From assembly GCA_019925105.1 (NCBI GenBank), contig JAHGAU010000021.1, forward strand, positions 372,001-436,000: a stretch of 64,000 nt of DNA. The letters are read 5' to 3'. Source of the stretch: Niebla homalea. Lineage: Eukaryota > Ascomycota > Lecanoromycetes > Lecanorales > Ramalinaceae. The position numbers and the translations under genes were made by a program. Below the pieces are notes generated by a model that had not been told where the DNA came from, made no database searches, and was given only the letters and a program-made list of their open reading frames with translations. The first letter of the stretch is position 1; each line of letters begins with the position of its first letter. Positions 45,314 to 56,103 of the stretch are shown here, in pieces.

Positions 45314-46480
45314 ATGCTTCCACTCCAACAAATGTAAGTTACTTCCACGCTCGAATTAGTGGAGCAAAATGTTCTATATGGTTACGCGACTAGCTCAAGC
45401 TAAATAGAGTTGTAGCAAACCGAAGAATGCCCGCTCCAAACGTGAACTGGCCAAGCGCGAACCTCTGCAGACCGAAAACACCAAAACCGCGCTGTTCCTA
45501 CGCTGCACGAAGACCTCTTCACTCCTGACATCGCTCACCACAGATCTCTACACGCTGAAAGTTCCCAATGCTATCCGCTTCACCAAAGGCAACCCTATTC
45601 ACCCCTTCGAAGATGCTTCTTCCCTTGAATTCTTCTCGCAAAAGAACGATGCATCGCTGCTCCTCTTTGCAAGCCACAGTAAGAAGCGGCCACATACCCT
45701 CACTTGGATAAGATGCTTCGGCAATAAGGTTTTAGATCTACTGGAGCTACATGTGGTGGAAGATACCGCACGACGGATAGCGCAATTCAAGGGTGAGAAG
45801 ACTCGGCTAGGATTGAAACCCATGATGTCTTTCAGCGGCACAGCATGGGACGATCCCAGTCGAACGGAATATGTGCTGGCAAAGAGCATGCTCGCCGACT
45901 TCTTCAGGGGGCCCGAAGTGGGTGAAGTGGATGTGGAGGGGTTACAATTGCTGATCAGCTTCTTTGTGGGAGAGGGGAGTGAACGCGACGACGGTAGTGG
46001 GACGAGACCGCAGATCCAGATGCGGGTTTGGAGGTTAGTCACAAAGAGGAGTGGGACCAAAATACCAAAGGTGGAGGTAGAGGAGATCGGGCCCCGAATC
46101 GATTTCCGGGTGGGAAGATCGAGGGCAGCTGATGAGGGGGTGATGAAGGAGGCTTTGAAGCGAGCTAAAAAGAACGAGGTACGATGGCCATTCGAAAATG
46201 GAACTCACTGGAGAACTGTACTAATATGGCATGGCAGGCCAAGCCCAAGAAGAACGTGGAGACAGACCTCATGGGTGATAAGATGGGAAGAATACATCTA
46301 GGTAGACAGGATCTCAATGAGCTGCAGACGAGGAAGATGAAGGGTTTGAAGAGGGGAAGGGATGAAGACACCGATGTGGGTCACCTCGACCAAGGGATGG
46401 AGGACTTTGTCAGTGTAGACGGCGAGGAAACTGAGGGTGGTGAGGGTGGCGTAGATCTCAAAAGGGTGAAACTTGCATGA
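45314..46480 (+). CDS. RPF2: Ribosome production factor 2 (Brix domain)
   Basis: Nucleolar assembly factor that, with Rrs1, brings 5S RNA and its proteins to the pre-60S ribosome. Three exons (45314-45333, 45416-46178, 46238-46480) give 341 residues. A 20-bp first exon encodes MLPLQQI, joined to KPKNARSKRELAKREPLQTE. The Brix domain follows with NPIHPFEDASSLEFFSQKND and SHSKKRPHTLTWIRCFGNKV, then EEIGPRIDFRVGRSRAADE. The C-terminal tail is charged and basic/acidic (AKPKKNVETDLMGDKMGRIH, ending VDLKRVKLA). All motifs are in the normal order. The tiny first exon is easily missed. Confidence 0.92.
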
Positions 46481-47874
46481 CAACGATCTCATTCGGCTGT
46501 CCAGGTGCCAAGATCTAATGCTAGAACATAATACTTTCAGTACTAGAGCATGGCGTTTCGGCCACTGGGGCCAATTAGATTTCAGAGGCGTTTCTGGGCA
46601 GTCTCGGAAGTCTCATACTGTGTGGAGCAAGATTTTCTGTAGGAAGCATTTCTACAAGTTTACCTATAATTTTCTGAGACTTCCATTTGGCAAAACAATC
46701 CTGACTCGATTATATATTTTGGTAAACAAATTTCTGGGGCATTCCTTCTAACTTCATCAGTACTTTCATAAATTTCTATCGGATCGAGTTGTATTAACAG
46801 ATCTTAGAAACGTTCTCACCACTTCGGATTACATTTCAGAAATCCTGTACTGTCTCAGGCATTATGGTGAATAAGTTTTGGAAGCATTTCATTCGCTTCT
46901 CATCATTGTCTTGGGAGCATTCAGCGAAACAAAGCGAATTCAAGTCCGCGCTCCACTTCTACATAGATATCTCTCTATGTTGGCTGCAAGAATGACTTCA
47001 GAGCGGTCGCTTGGGAGACTCTCATTCAGCTGCAACATTAATGAATTCTGGGGATTATGTGCGGATCTTGGCAAAAGATGAAATACGAACAGACCCAGCA
47101 ATTTACAATGCCGGTATGCTTTAAAGCAATTTTTGTGCGATTGATTTTGGTGGAAGATCCCGACGTTGGGGAAGCTCGTATTTTGACGTGGACGGGTGGC
47201 CCCTAAGGTTCCCTACCTTAAATCTTGAATTATGCGGACGACTTCGGCCCGTTTCTCGGCTCCCAAATGCCTCATGTGGTGAGTACGATCAGACGAGAAC
47301 AATCCAGCGCTCTCAGCGGACAATTGTATGACTATGAAAAGCAAGAAATCAAGATACATCTCATCCGAGAGCTCTGCAATTCTATCTATCTAAAGGCCAG
47401 TTTTAAGGGCCTTGAAACATGGAAAACTGGAGGTCTGGAGCCGCTATGGTGATTTTCCCAGGGGTAATGATAGCGCCCACACCTCAATTGGCTACAGTGG
47501 GGTCATCAGGGTGGGGCCCCTTGGGCCCTTGCAGAATCAAAGCCAGTGTCTCAAAATAGCCCCTCAAGCCCCTCTTGGCCAGCATAGATTTTTGTTCTTG
47601 TTCTACTACGCGGTCCCAACTCTCAACACTCCACTTCTTCCCCTTCCTATTGTCATTTCTTTTGTTCATCAATCAATCTTCACTGATATATCTGAACATA
47701 TTGGCATACGCCGCTCTCACACTCGCTCTAGCCGCTCGACATTCGTTTTACTCCTAACCCCCTATCTTCTACAGATACCCAAGCATTCCAGACTCAAATT
47801 CATCCTTGCCTTACCAGTCTAAATGTCGATTGATTGAGCCTTTGGCGGACACATCAGGGACATCATCCGTCACA
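46481..47874. other. Intergenic, promoter and leader of the MscS-like gene
   Basis: About 1.4 kb with AT-rich DNA near 46.6-46.9 kb and a pyrimidine-rich stretch near 47.6-47.8 kb that resembles a fungal leader. It includes a five-codon upstream open frame at 47823-47837. No other gene recognised. Confidence 0.5.
47823..47837 (+). promoter_or_regulatory. Short upstream open reading frame
   Basis: ATG TCG ATT GAT TGA lies 37 bp before the main ATG of the MscS-like gene. If it is in the transcript, it could lower translation of the main frame. Whether transcription starts upstream of it is not visible from the sequence. Confidence 0.4.
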
Positions 47875-50800
47875 ATGAGTACTCCAATCCATGAGCTCCC
47901 GCAGCCTCAATTCGCCCAACCTCCACACAGCAACTCCCTTGACTCCGATGATGAAGGCACTCTCTCGAACGAACATGACCGCCTGGAGCGTGTCGACACC
48001 AATGATCAGCAGGCGTACCTAGGAGGGAACACATCACATGTGCAGTCCAAAAAGGACGAGTACCGTCTTGAAGATGATCTGGCCATGTTGCACGCAGAGA
48101 GGGTCGTCTCTCGCTCCCAAAGCCATGGCACCGAAGGGCTGCACAGGTCTGACTCTGTCCACCGCTCGAGATCTCGACCCGAACCTGTTGACCAATTCGA
48201 CGTCAATACCAATCCAATTCACGAAAAGGCCTCAACATTTAGGCCCCCGGACAATCCCACTGGGCATTTTGCAAAAACATTCAAGAGAATCCATGAGTCG
48301 AGTTTCTTGATCCGCTATTTTTGCTACATTGTACCAATCGTTGTCATCATCCTCATCCCGCTCTTGATAGGCGCTCTTCTCTTCAGCCGAGCCAATGTTG
48401 GTGGGGTCCGTCTACTCTGGTTTTGTGTGTGGCTAGAGGTCGTCTGGCTTACTCTCTGGGGAGGTCGAATTGTCGCCAAGGCACTGCCCTGGCCGGTTGG
48501 TCTGATCTCAAGTCTCTTCACGAATAACAGCAAGAAGTGGAGAGACATGTGCAAGCAGTTGGAACTTCCAGCTACCATCTTCTTCTGGAATCTGGCAGTG
48601 CTCATTTCTTTTTTGCCCATCATGAAGCATCACCACCTTGAGGGAGGGACTAAGACTAACCCCTGGGAGGCCACCATGAATCAGGTCCTCATCTCCTTTT
48701 TTGTCGCGTCGACCCTCAATTTTATCGAAAAGATCATCATCCAGTTGATCGCCATCAGCTTTCACCTTCGGACCTACGAAGACCGCATTGATATCAACAA
48801 GTTTCAGATCGGAAGTCTGACAAAGCTCTACGAATATTCCAAGGAGAAGATTGCTATGGATGATTCTGACTTCGAGGACCAGACCCCGGTGGGGCCTGGC
48901 TCCGGCGCGAGAACACCAATGCAGTACCTTAATGAGGCCCAGAAGAAAACTCGGAGTGCTTTGGGTAAGGTTGGGGACGCTGCTGGCAAGGTTGCTGGTG
49001 ATTTTACCGGCAAGGCGGTAACCAAAAGCACACATCCACGACAATTGGTCCTTCTCCTATTATCCTCTCCTGCGCAGTCTCAAGTCCTCGCTCGTCGCTT
49101 GTACCGGACCTTTGCTCAGGAGGGCGCAGAGACCATTTCGTCAGAAGATCTCAAGCACGCCTTCGAAAACGACGAGGAGGCTGACAGTGCGTTTGCCATG
49201 TTCGACAAGGACATGAATGGAGACATCTCAATGGCCGAACTTGAAGCTGTCTGCGTTGACATTGGCAAGGAAAGAAAGTCCATTACTGCATCTCTCAAGG
49301 ATCTTGACTCTGTCGTGGCGAAACTGGATGGGGTGCTTCTGTTCTTCGTTTTGGTCGCCAGCGTCCTTGTACTACTATCGCTCATCTCGACACATGCTGC
49401 TGGCGTTCTGACCAGTGCCGGATCTGCTGTGCTGGCGCTGTCATGGCTTTTCGCGACTACCGCGCAAGAGTTCTTGGCCTCTTGCATCTTCGTCTTGGTC
49501 AAACATCCTTTCGATGTTGGAGACAGGGTGACCATCTACGGCAACACTGGCGCTATGTTGAAAGGTGATGACTACCTCGTCAAGGAAATATCACTCCTCT
49601 ACACCGAATTCAAGAAGATGGAAGGTCAGATTGTCCAAGCTCCCAACAGCTATCTGAATACCCTGTTCATTCTCAACATGAGGCGATCGGGTGGCTTGGC
49701 CGAAGCAGTGCCATTGACGGTTAAGTTTGGGACTACTCTAGACCAGATTGATGAATTGCGGGCTAGACTTCTAGAGTATGTGAAATTGGAGAAGCGCGAA
49801 TATCAGCCCAACATTCTGACGGAAATTCGTGACGTCGTGGAGGCTTATTCGGTCAACCTGAACGTCGTCTTCTTCTACAAGTCGAACTGGCAGAACGAGT
49901 TGTTGCGACTCCAACGGCGCAACAAGTTCATCTGCGCTCTCATGGTCAGCATGCAAGAGATCGGTATTGAAGGTCCCCGCCGTCGCATACCTGGATCCAA
50001 GGAGGACAACCCCTTTTACTATGCCCCCGCAACTGGCAGAGTTACTGAGGTACAAACTCAGGGTGATGGGCGCAGTAATGCGAAGGATGAAAACCCTCTC
50101 TCTCCTATATCGGGTCCCGAGAATGGCGTTCAATTCCGCGATCCGCCATTCGTGTCAGGCACCGGCAATTCTATGCTTCGGCATCGCTCCATTCTACGTA
50201 ATTCAGCGACTGGACGCCAGCGTGGCGAGTCAATTTCGGCCATGTCAAAGCGCGTTGACTTCTCGCTTGGCATGAAGGACGTCAGCTCCGCAGATATCTT
50301 GGCGCACCTTGGGGACGAGCAGCGGCCCAAACTACCTTCCGGCTCCCGTATCCGCAACACTCTAGCACGGGGCGCAGCTGAAGACGACGCAGAACGAGAA
50401 TACGAGTCCAAAGATCAAGGCCGGATCTCAATCGATCGGTCTAACTCACGAGCGAGCGGCAGTCGCAATCGCTTTGGCTTGAAGCGTTCAGGTACGGAAG
50501 CTTCAACGAGGTCCCAAGGTCCAGTACATCGCAACCGCTTCTTTTCACGCTCCAAACAACGGAACGAGACTCGGGACGAGGAGGAAGGTTTCATGCAGCT
50601 AGCAATGGCTGACATCCCTGAAGCCGGGCCGGTGCTTAGAGAGCAGACCAGCAGGATCGACCCTCGGACTGGCATCGTCAGCCCGCAAGCTGTGCGGTCT
50701 AGCATTGATACAGGTGTGTCTAGCATGGGTGTTGCTGGGGATCCAGTGCAGCCCGTGAGCAGCAACGAGAATAGGGGCCCGCCACTGAGCTTTGAGGATC

Positions 50801-50877
50801 GATTGCGCTTGCAGCATCCAGCTCAGGGTGGGCAGGCGCAGGCGCAGGATTTTGTTGAGATGAGGAAGCTCACTTGA
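47875..50877 (+). CDS. Mechanosensitive (MscS) ion channel with EF-hand, ER/vacuolar type
   Basis: Single-exon gene for 1000 residues, start ATG 47875 (MSTPIHELPQPQ); the open frame begins further up at 47806 without an ATG. Residues 1-140 are disordered. Membrane segments begin near residue 143 (FLIRYFCYIVPIVVIILIPL) and continue to about 290. An EF-hand sits near 440 (FDKDMNGDISMAELEAVC), with Asp/Asn at calcium-binding positions. The MscS pore and beta domain follow at about 485-640: VLSWLF-like helix ALSWLFATTAQEFLASCIF, then VKHPFDVGDRVTIYG and APNSYLNTLFILNMRRSGG. The C-terminal 250 residues are Ser/Arg-rich. This is the layout of the fission yeast Msy1/Msy2 channels, which act in calcium control during hypo-osmotic shock. 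Subcellular location is inferred from those. Confidence 0.92.
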   Translation: MSTPIHELPQPQFAQPPHSNSLDSDDEGTLSNEHDRLERVDTNDQQAYLGGNTSHVQSKKDEYRLEDDLAMLHAERVVSRSQSHGTEGLHRSDSVHRSRSRPEPVDQFDVNTNPIHEKASTFRPPDNPTGHFAKTFKRIHESSFLIRYFCYIVPIVVIILIPLLIGALLFSRANVGGVRLLWFCVWLEVVWLTLWGGRIVAKALPWPVGLISSLFTNNSKKWRDMCKQLELPATIFFWNLAVLISFLPIMKHHHLEGGTKTNPWEATMNQVLISFFVASTLNFIEKIIIQLIAISFHLRTYEDRIDINKFQIGSLTKLYEYSKEKIAMDDSDFEDQTPVGPGSGARTPMQYLNEAQKKTRSALGKVGDAAGKVAGDFTGKAVTKSTHPRQLVLLLLSSPAQSQVLARRLYRTFAQEGAETISSEDLKHAFENDEEADSAFAMFDKDMNGDISMAELEAVCVDIGKERKSITASLKDLDSVVAKLDGVLLFFVLVASVLVLLSLISTHAAGVLTSAGSAVLALSWLFATTAQEFLASCIFVLVKHPFDVGDRVTIYGNTGAMLKGDDYLVKEISLLYTEFKKMEGQIVQAPNSYLNTLFILNMRRSGGLAEAVPLTVKFGTTLDQIDELRARLLEYVKLEKREYQPNILTEIRDVVEAYSVNLNVVFFYKSNWQNELLRLQRRNKFICALMVSMQEIGIEGPRRRIPGSKEDNPFYYAPATGRVTEVQTQGDGRSNAKDENPLSPISGPENGVQFRDPPFVSGTGNSMLRHRSILRNSATGRQRGESISAMSKRVDFSLGMKDVSSADILAHLGDEQRPKLPSGSRIRNTLARGAAEDDAEREYESKDQGRISIDRSNSRASGSRNRFGLKRSGTEASTRSQGPVHRNRFFSRSKQRNETRDEEEGFMQLAMADIPEAGPVLREQTSRIDPRTGIVSPQAVRSSIDTGVSSMGVAGDPVQPVSSNENRGPPLSFEDRLRLQHPAQGGQAQAQDFVEMRKLT

Positions 50878-51664
50878 CTGAATATGGATGAAAAGCCCAG
50901 CAATGGAGGTAACATTTGTTTGTATAGATAGGGCCATTTGTCAAGCGTGCAAGTCATTTACAGACAAGCATTCCCGGGGCGTTTCCCCATTTCACAGATG
51001 ATTGGAATGAGATAGAATATAGACCTCTTGATATGCGCGTCCTCCACACAGGTTGGATAGTAGCGGCATCTCTTCAAACGGATTCAATATCATGGCTTTC
51101 CTCTGACTTTGCAGTAGACAAAGCTCGTTACATAACAACCTCATTATACGCAATAATATGCCATGGCTTAACCGTTAAGGACTTCACCCGGGCGGCTCGG
51201 CGATCCGGTCAGAGCAGCAACTTCTTTGATCTAAGGCACAATTTTTCTCTGCTCGAACACGCAGCGTGCCCACCATGCCTCTGTATGTCCAAGGGAGTAT
51301 AGGCTGAAGTGACCCCTGGCGATCTGGTGCCCATGGTCGGAGTGATTGGATGAAGCTCGCATTCACTTGCAGCCTGCCTGCAGCTCAGAGGTGGAATTTG
51401 CCAACAAGATTTCAGTGGAAGGAATCATAGGCGTATGGACAGCAGCAGGCGTAAGCATACCAACGCTGATGCTTCCCGATCATGCGTGTGATGTAGTCCG
51501 AAGATTGTCACGTTTCATCGGCATCATTTCAAGGTAAATTGGTGTTTCAGGCTAACGCAATAGGCAACATTTGTACCTTGTGAAGAGATAGGAGAGGCGA
51601 AAAGTGACCACAGAGCTCGGCCGAACATACGACTTGGAATGCTGTGAAATCCAAGTCTAAGAAA
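50878..51664. other. Intergenic between convergent genes
   Basis: The MscS-like gene and EMC3 converge here, so this is 3' flanking DNA of both. No gene or repeat was seen. Confidence 0.5.
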
Positions 51665-52793
51665 TCAGACTACTTTGAGGCTAGCAAGTAATCTCTCCTC
51701 CACCCCGTTCAGGATGCATTCGTGTTCGAGCACCTCAAGGTTCTCCGCTTCGTTCAGGAAGGCCTTGTCTGGGTCCTGACCTGGCTGGAACATCTGCCCT
51801 GCCGCGGATGGGTTCATCTGGGACATTTGCTGCGCCATTTGGTCGGCGGCTATGGAAAGATGTCAGCCCCAATCATTGAGTTGAACTCTTTTGTAGCCAG
51901 ATATAGGAGGAAACTACTGCTCGGGGAAAGGGCTTACCGTTATCATTTCCGAGGATGAATATGAAGACAGATTGCAGTCCGAACAGATTAAGGAAATACC
52001 ATGACAAGCTAGAGACCCATTGAACGTCCAGATCGCGTGTCATGACGCCGGATTGCAACATTGACTTGAAACGAATCGTCAATGGGAATGGTAATTTCAC
52101 TAGTTGTGCCCCCATCAAATTAGCTTTGGGTATCCTCCCTCAGACGTGCCTTTTTTTACCCCAATGCAAGGACAGTCGGCGGGTCCGATCACTTTTTCTT
52201 TGGAGGAAAGGCGGCTCGGGTATGCATACTTATAACGAACCCTGCAAAGAAGGCGTTGATCCAACTCATGATCACAGTCTGCGGTATCATCATGGCCATG
52301 TTCCCCTTCATCATGCCCATCATCCCCTCCATGGCTGCTGGGTCGGTCATTGGATTCCCTTGCGGCTTGCCTCGATTTTCAGGGTCTTTAAGGAATGTCC
52401 CGCCTTTGTAGGCGGATACCAGGTAGTCTCTGCGGGTATTGAAGGATGAGGTGGAGATGGCGGAGGAATTATTGCGTAGGTTGATACCGCGTAAAAGGGA
52501 TCGTTGTTCACGAAGAGCGGGGAGGGTGAGCTTCTTGGGAGTTGTGGCGAGGAGGACGGTGGCATAATGACGGAGGACGCCTGTTAGGATCTGAGTGGAA
52601 GGTTGGGTCAATGGCCGTTGCTCAAGCTTTGGAGGGACATTTTGAAGGGTAGAGGAGTACCATGACTATCGTGATGGGAATCAAGATCCAGTAGCTAGGA
52701 AAATGTCAGCCTGGGGCTTCCTGTGTACTGCAACAGATTGTCGTACAAGAGTGCTGGATCCCGATGGATCGTCTGCACCGTGGGGTGGGACAT
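51665..52793 (-). CDS. EMC3: ER membrane protein complex subunit 3
   Basis: Core subunit of the ER membrane protein complex; it belongs to the YidC/Oxa1 insertase superfamily and helps insert tail-anchored and multi-pass proteins. The first exon (ATG 52793) reads [15 protein letters not shown]; splicing gives [12 protein letters not shown], then [14 protein letters not shown]. The third exon has [19 protein letters not shown] and [12 protein letters not shown]. Then [20 protein letters not shown] and [20 protein letters not shown] with ILGNDN. The last exon reads [20 protein letters not shown] and ends [20 protein letters not shown]. Four introns with GT..AG ends. The methionine-rich loop facing the membrane cavity and three hydrophobic segments are as in the family. 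Confidence 0.93.
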
Positions 52794-53103
52794 ATCGGGC
52801 GTTTGATGGGTATTATTTGCCAATGGACTGTTCAAATAAGAGTCGGTCTTTCCATAGCAAGGACATGGGTCCAAGAGTCCGTGGTCAGTCCTAAGTAGTA
52901 TCATAAGATGTAGATGTATAGAGTTTGATGGAAAGTGACGGCCGAGGCTTCGCATTTGCGCCTAGCCGCAAGAAGCGCTTCATGACTTCTGTCTTCTGCC
53001 TTCTGTTCCCATAACCCAAGCTCAAGCTACTCTACTACAGCCCCTACAGCCCTGACATCCACGGTGTCTTGCCAAGCCTAGCATTTGGCTGCTACTCCTG
53101 AAG
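52794..53103. promoter_or_regulatory. Divergent promoter shared by EMC3 and SPC2
   Basis: Only 310 bp separate the start codons of EMC3 (minus) and SPC2 (plus). Both products work on nascent membrane and secreted proteins at the ER, so shared control is plausible. No factor-binding site was assigned. Confidence 0.55.
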
Positions 53104-53880
53104 ATGTCCAGCCCCAAAATCGCTAAATATTCCCTCTCAGGTATGTAATCCCAATTCATCGTGAAGCGCAGAAGTGCTTATCCACCTGATCTCTAGAACT
53201 CAAAAACACCACTGACGATGTCCTGCCAACTTACCTGAACTCTCTGAAATTCACACAATCTCACTTCCTCACCGATGTCCGGCTTGCACTGGGATACACG
53301 GCCGTTACAATTGCAGGTGTCTTGTTCTATGCCGATTGGAAATTGGGCTGGGACGCAACCAAGGCTGCCACGTTCTGGGCTGTGATCGCGTACTTCACTA
53401 TCAATTCAGTCCTCACGGTCTGGATATGGCTCATTGAGAAGGGCAAGGTCTATACTGGAGAATTGAATGGGACGCTGGTCAGTTTGGGGCCTTTGGTATG
53501 CACTAATTCAAGGGTTCTAACATCCGAATCAGCTTTCAATCGCCTCGAGCGTCACGAAACACACGCCAATCTACACCATTACTGTGCGAATGAATAAGGA
53601 GGGTGCTGAGACAGAAACAGTAAGGTTATCAGCACCGTTCACTCGATGGTTTGATGAAGATGGTTGCTTCGTTGCGCAACCTTTCCAGCATTGGCTTGCA
53701 TCGGAGGTGTCTCTCATCGGCGAAGCGGATCCAAAGAACAAAGCCGTTGGTGGTGCAAATGGTCCTGGAGGGGTCTCCGTGGCGGAGGCTGTTGTCATAC
53801 AGCAAGCGGACAAGTCAATGAAAGCAGTAGAATCGGATTTGCCCATACCGGGAGCGAGATCAAGGAAGGGTAAGAAATGA
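53104..53880 (+). CDS. SPC2: Signal peptidase complex subunit 2
   Basis: Non-catalytic subunit of the ER signal peptidase, which supports contact with the Sec61 channel. Three exons (53104-53140, 53197-53495, 53533-53880) give 227 residues, normal for the family. Exon 1 MSSPKIAKYSLS joins ELKNTTDDVLPTYLNSLKF. Then FTQSHFLTDVRLALGYTAVT with a first membrane segment (TIAGVLFYADWKLGW) and a second (FWAVIAYFTINSVLTVWIWL). The cytosolic part has KHTPIYTITVRMNKEG and FTRWFDEDGCFVAQPFQHWL. The C-terminus is basic (RSRKGKK). Introns are 56 and 37 bp; the latter is unusually short but its ends are good and it keeps the frame. Confidence 0.88.
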
Positions 53881-54498
53881 ATAGACAAAATATTGCCCCC
53901 TCCTCAAACAAATTTGGCACTGTCTCCCTGATTGCGTAATGTTTGAGCACTTTCGACGAGCTTTTCTCCACCTGTTCACCACCGAGTGATCCCGAAAGCT
54001 GCTGCAACGAAAGCTTATTGTAGATTACTGTGAGTGGCATTCATTGTCAATGGTGCTCCACGCGACCTGAACCACCTCAACCGATCTAATTAATAGTATA
54101 ATCGGTACGGCAATCCGTGTTAAGACGAAGAACTTCTTCTGGGCAGAGGCGTCTAAGATACTTACTTTGGCAACTTAATCGAGACCGGTCCTGTGTTGGG
54201 CCTTTACTCGGAGATTCTTAGGCAAAGTGGCCGGCACAACGTTTCTTTGGCCCCCGAAGCGGACTTGTTGCTCGAGGGGATACATGTATGTTGGCAGAGG
54301 CGCGAAGCAGAAGAAAGGATTGATTCTATTGCTTCGATTCCAATAAGGGAGACCCACAACCTCCAGTCTCAATGTACACAAAAATCCAGCTTCCAGCAAC
54401 TCCAAGTAGCAGCCATTTAAGCATGCCCGAATTCCACGATGCAGCATGAGGAAGCAATGTCCATCTCCAACGCCATGCAATGTAGGATCTTGGCGTAC
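53881..54498. other. Intergenic between convergent genes
   Basis: 3' flanks of SPC2 and of the next minus-strand gene. No gene or repeat recognised. Confidence 0.5.
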
Positions 54499-55366
54499 TC
54501 AGATGAAATTGTGAGCAGATTGTCGAGACCCCAGAAGAGCGAGAGCCGACTCGAAGGCCTGTACAACTTTGATATCTGCAAGTCAAATTAGCCAGGTTGG
54601 AGGAATGGATCATACTCGGTGTCACTTACAATGCTGTCTCTTAGCCTCCAGACTCTCCTCGGAGCCTTGAGTGAACGCAATTCTCGTACGCAACCTAATT
54701 CAGATGATTAGCCAAGCTTCGTAATGAATGCCTGAGTTTCTGATGTCCTTGAAGCCGAGACGTACTCCGCGAGGGAACGACTTACCGCTTGCTAGCCCTC
54801 TCTTCGTCGTGCACACTGATTGTACTAGCCCAGGCTTTGAATATTTCGTTCCAGCCTCTCCACTCCTCCCAGATCCCGTCCTCCTCTGCCTTGAAAGCCT
54901 GCATTCGCTTTTCGAATTGGTCTTCCAGACCAGCCCAATCATAATCCTCCAACTTGACCTGGGGGTCCATCTCAAGCTCGGTGGGCATTATGCTTGCATG
55001 CGCAGAAGGGGAGGGCGTTACGTCGTCAAACTGATACTTGGCCGAGTCACTGCTGTTGTTACGATCTCTGCCACCTTGAGCATCGAACGCGGAAGTATCG
55101 AGAGGTTTGCGGGACACAACGGACAAGGGGCTAAGAGCTTGGTGAGCAACATGCGGAGAGTGAGGGCGCTTGTTGGGGTCAGTGGAGGGCGAGCGAGCAC
55201 GTTGATGCTGGAAATTGGGCATTGGCCGGACGTGCTCGTTAGTGGTCGAGGTAGGTGGGCGTACAGATTCCGGGGAGAGCGGCGGCGAATGTGTTGAATC
55301 AATAGAAGGCGAGCGCGAGGACGAGTTGGTGTTGACTTTGGCTTGCTGCCCAAGGAGGCGATTCAT
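54499..55366 (-). CDS. Unknown protein with conserved-looking helical C-terminus
   Basis: ATG at 55366 opens MNRLLGQQAKVNTNSSSRSP, then a Ser/Pro-rich half. The second half is charged and helical: YDWAGLEDQFEKRMQAFKAE and FKAWASTISVHDEERASKR. A GTAAGT intron (starts 54785) leads to LRTRIAFTQGSEESLEAKRQ; a second intron leads to YIKVVQAFESALALLGSRQS, ending AHNFI before a stop at 54499-54501. The two splice joins keep the frame and produce an uninterrupted helical region, so the gene is very likely real. I know of no name or assigned function; similar proteins occur as uncharacterised fungal proteins. A coiled-coil or adaptor role is only a guess. Confidence 0.72.
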
Positions 55367-55626
55367 GATTGGACCCTTGGATGATCGGTTTGTAATTTGT
55401 TGAGATTTGGATTAGATCAGCATGAATGATATGCACGTCTGGCGGCAAGGTGAAGATGGTGTATGTGGCAAATCCTTTGCATATGGAATTGCCCAATGTA
55501 TTCGTGTGAAAGCGGGCATCCAATATTAGTCTAAATCTCAATGTGTGGCATTGTTTGAACAGCGGATGAAGGTAAGAGGTCGCTAACTACTTTTGCATAT
55601 GGTCAAGGATGATATTAGAGCAGGAA

Positions 55627-55961
55627 ATGGATGGCATAGAAAAGCTGCCGAAGTCCCATCAGAAGATGGAAGGGTTGGCAGAGCAAGCGGCGCCGAGCTT
55701 CTCGCGGCGCAATTTAAAAGCATCGAGACTGGATATAACCGTCTTGCTGGACTCCGGGTCCGCCTCGTTTGGGAAACCCATTGAGGAGGCGGCAAAGAAT
55801 GTAAGTCTCAGGGGTCGAGGGGGGTGAGGGAGCGGAGGTGTTTCGTCTTTGCCTCGTCCCTAGAACCCTGCGCCCGCTTCACACGGGACAGCTGCCGCAA
55901 TGAACAATACGGGAAGCGAGTCTTCTGGCAGCTTTTATACGATGTATAGGTTCTCAAAATT
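55627..55961 (+). CDS. Possible small two-exon gene
   Basis: An exon-like frame from ATG 55627 reads MDGIEKLPKSHQKMEGLAEQ, AAPSFSRRNLKASRLDITVL and FGKPIEEAAKN, ending at a consensus donor GTAAGT (55800). The frame is open upstream to a TATTAG acceptor-like site at 55618, so an earlier exon may exist. Downstream a CCTAG acceptor near 55862 could join NPAPASHGTAAAMNNTGSES and continue in frame past 55960. The helix-rich composition and splice sites suggest a real small protein, but I cannot assign a family and the ends are not fixed. The opposite strand has an equally long frame, so this is tentative. Confidence 0.35.
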
Positions 55962-56103
55962 TCCCGCATCAGCTGGGTGTCAAGTATGATACGAGTGCAT
56001 CAGTGAATAACGTCGCAGACCCCCTTTAGAGATACATTTCCCATCATCATCGTACCGCATCCAGAGCGTTCGACCTGCAAAAGAGTGTGAAATGGCAGAA
56101 TCA

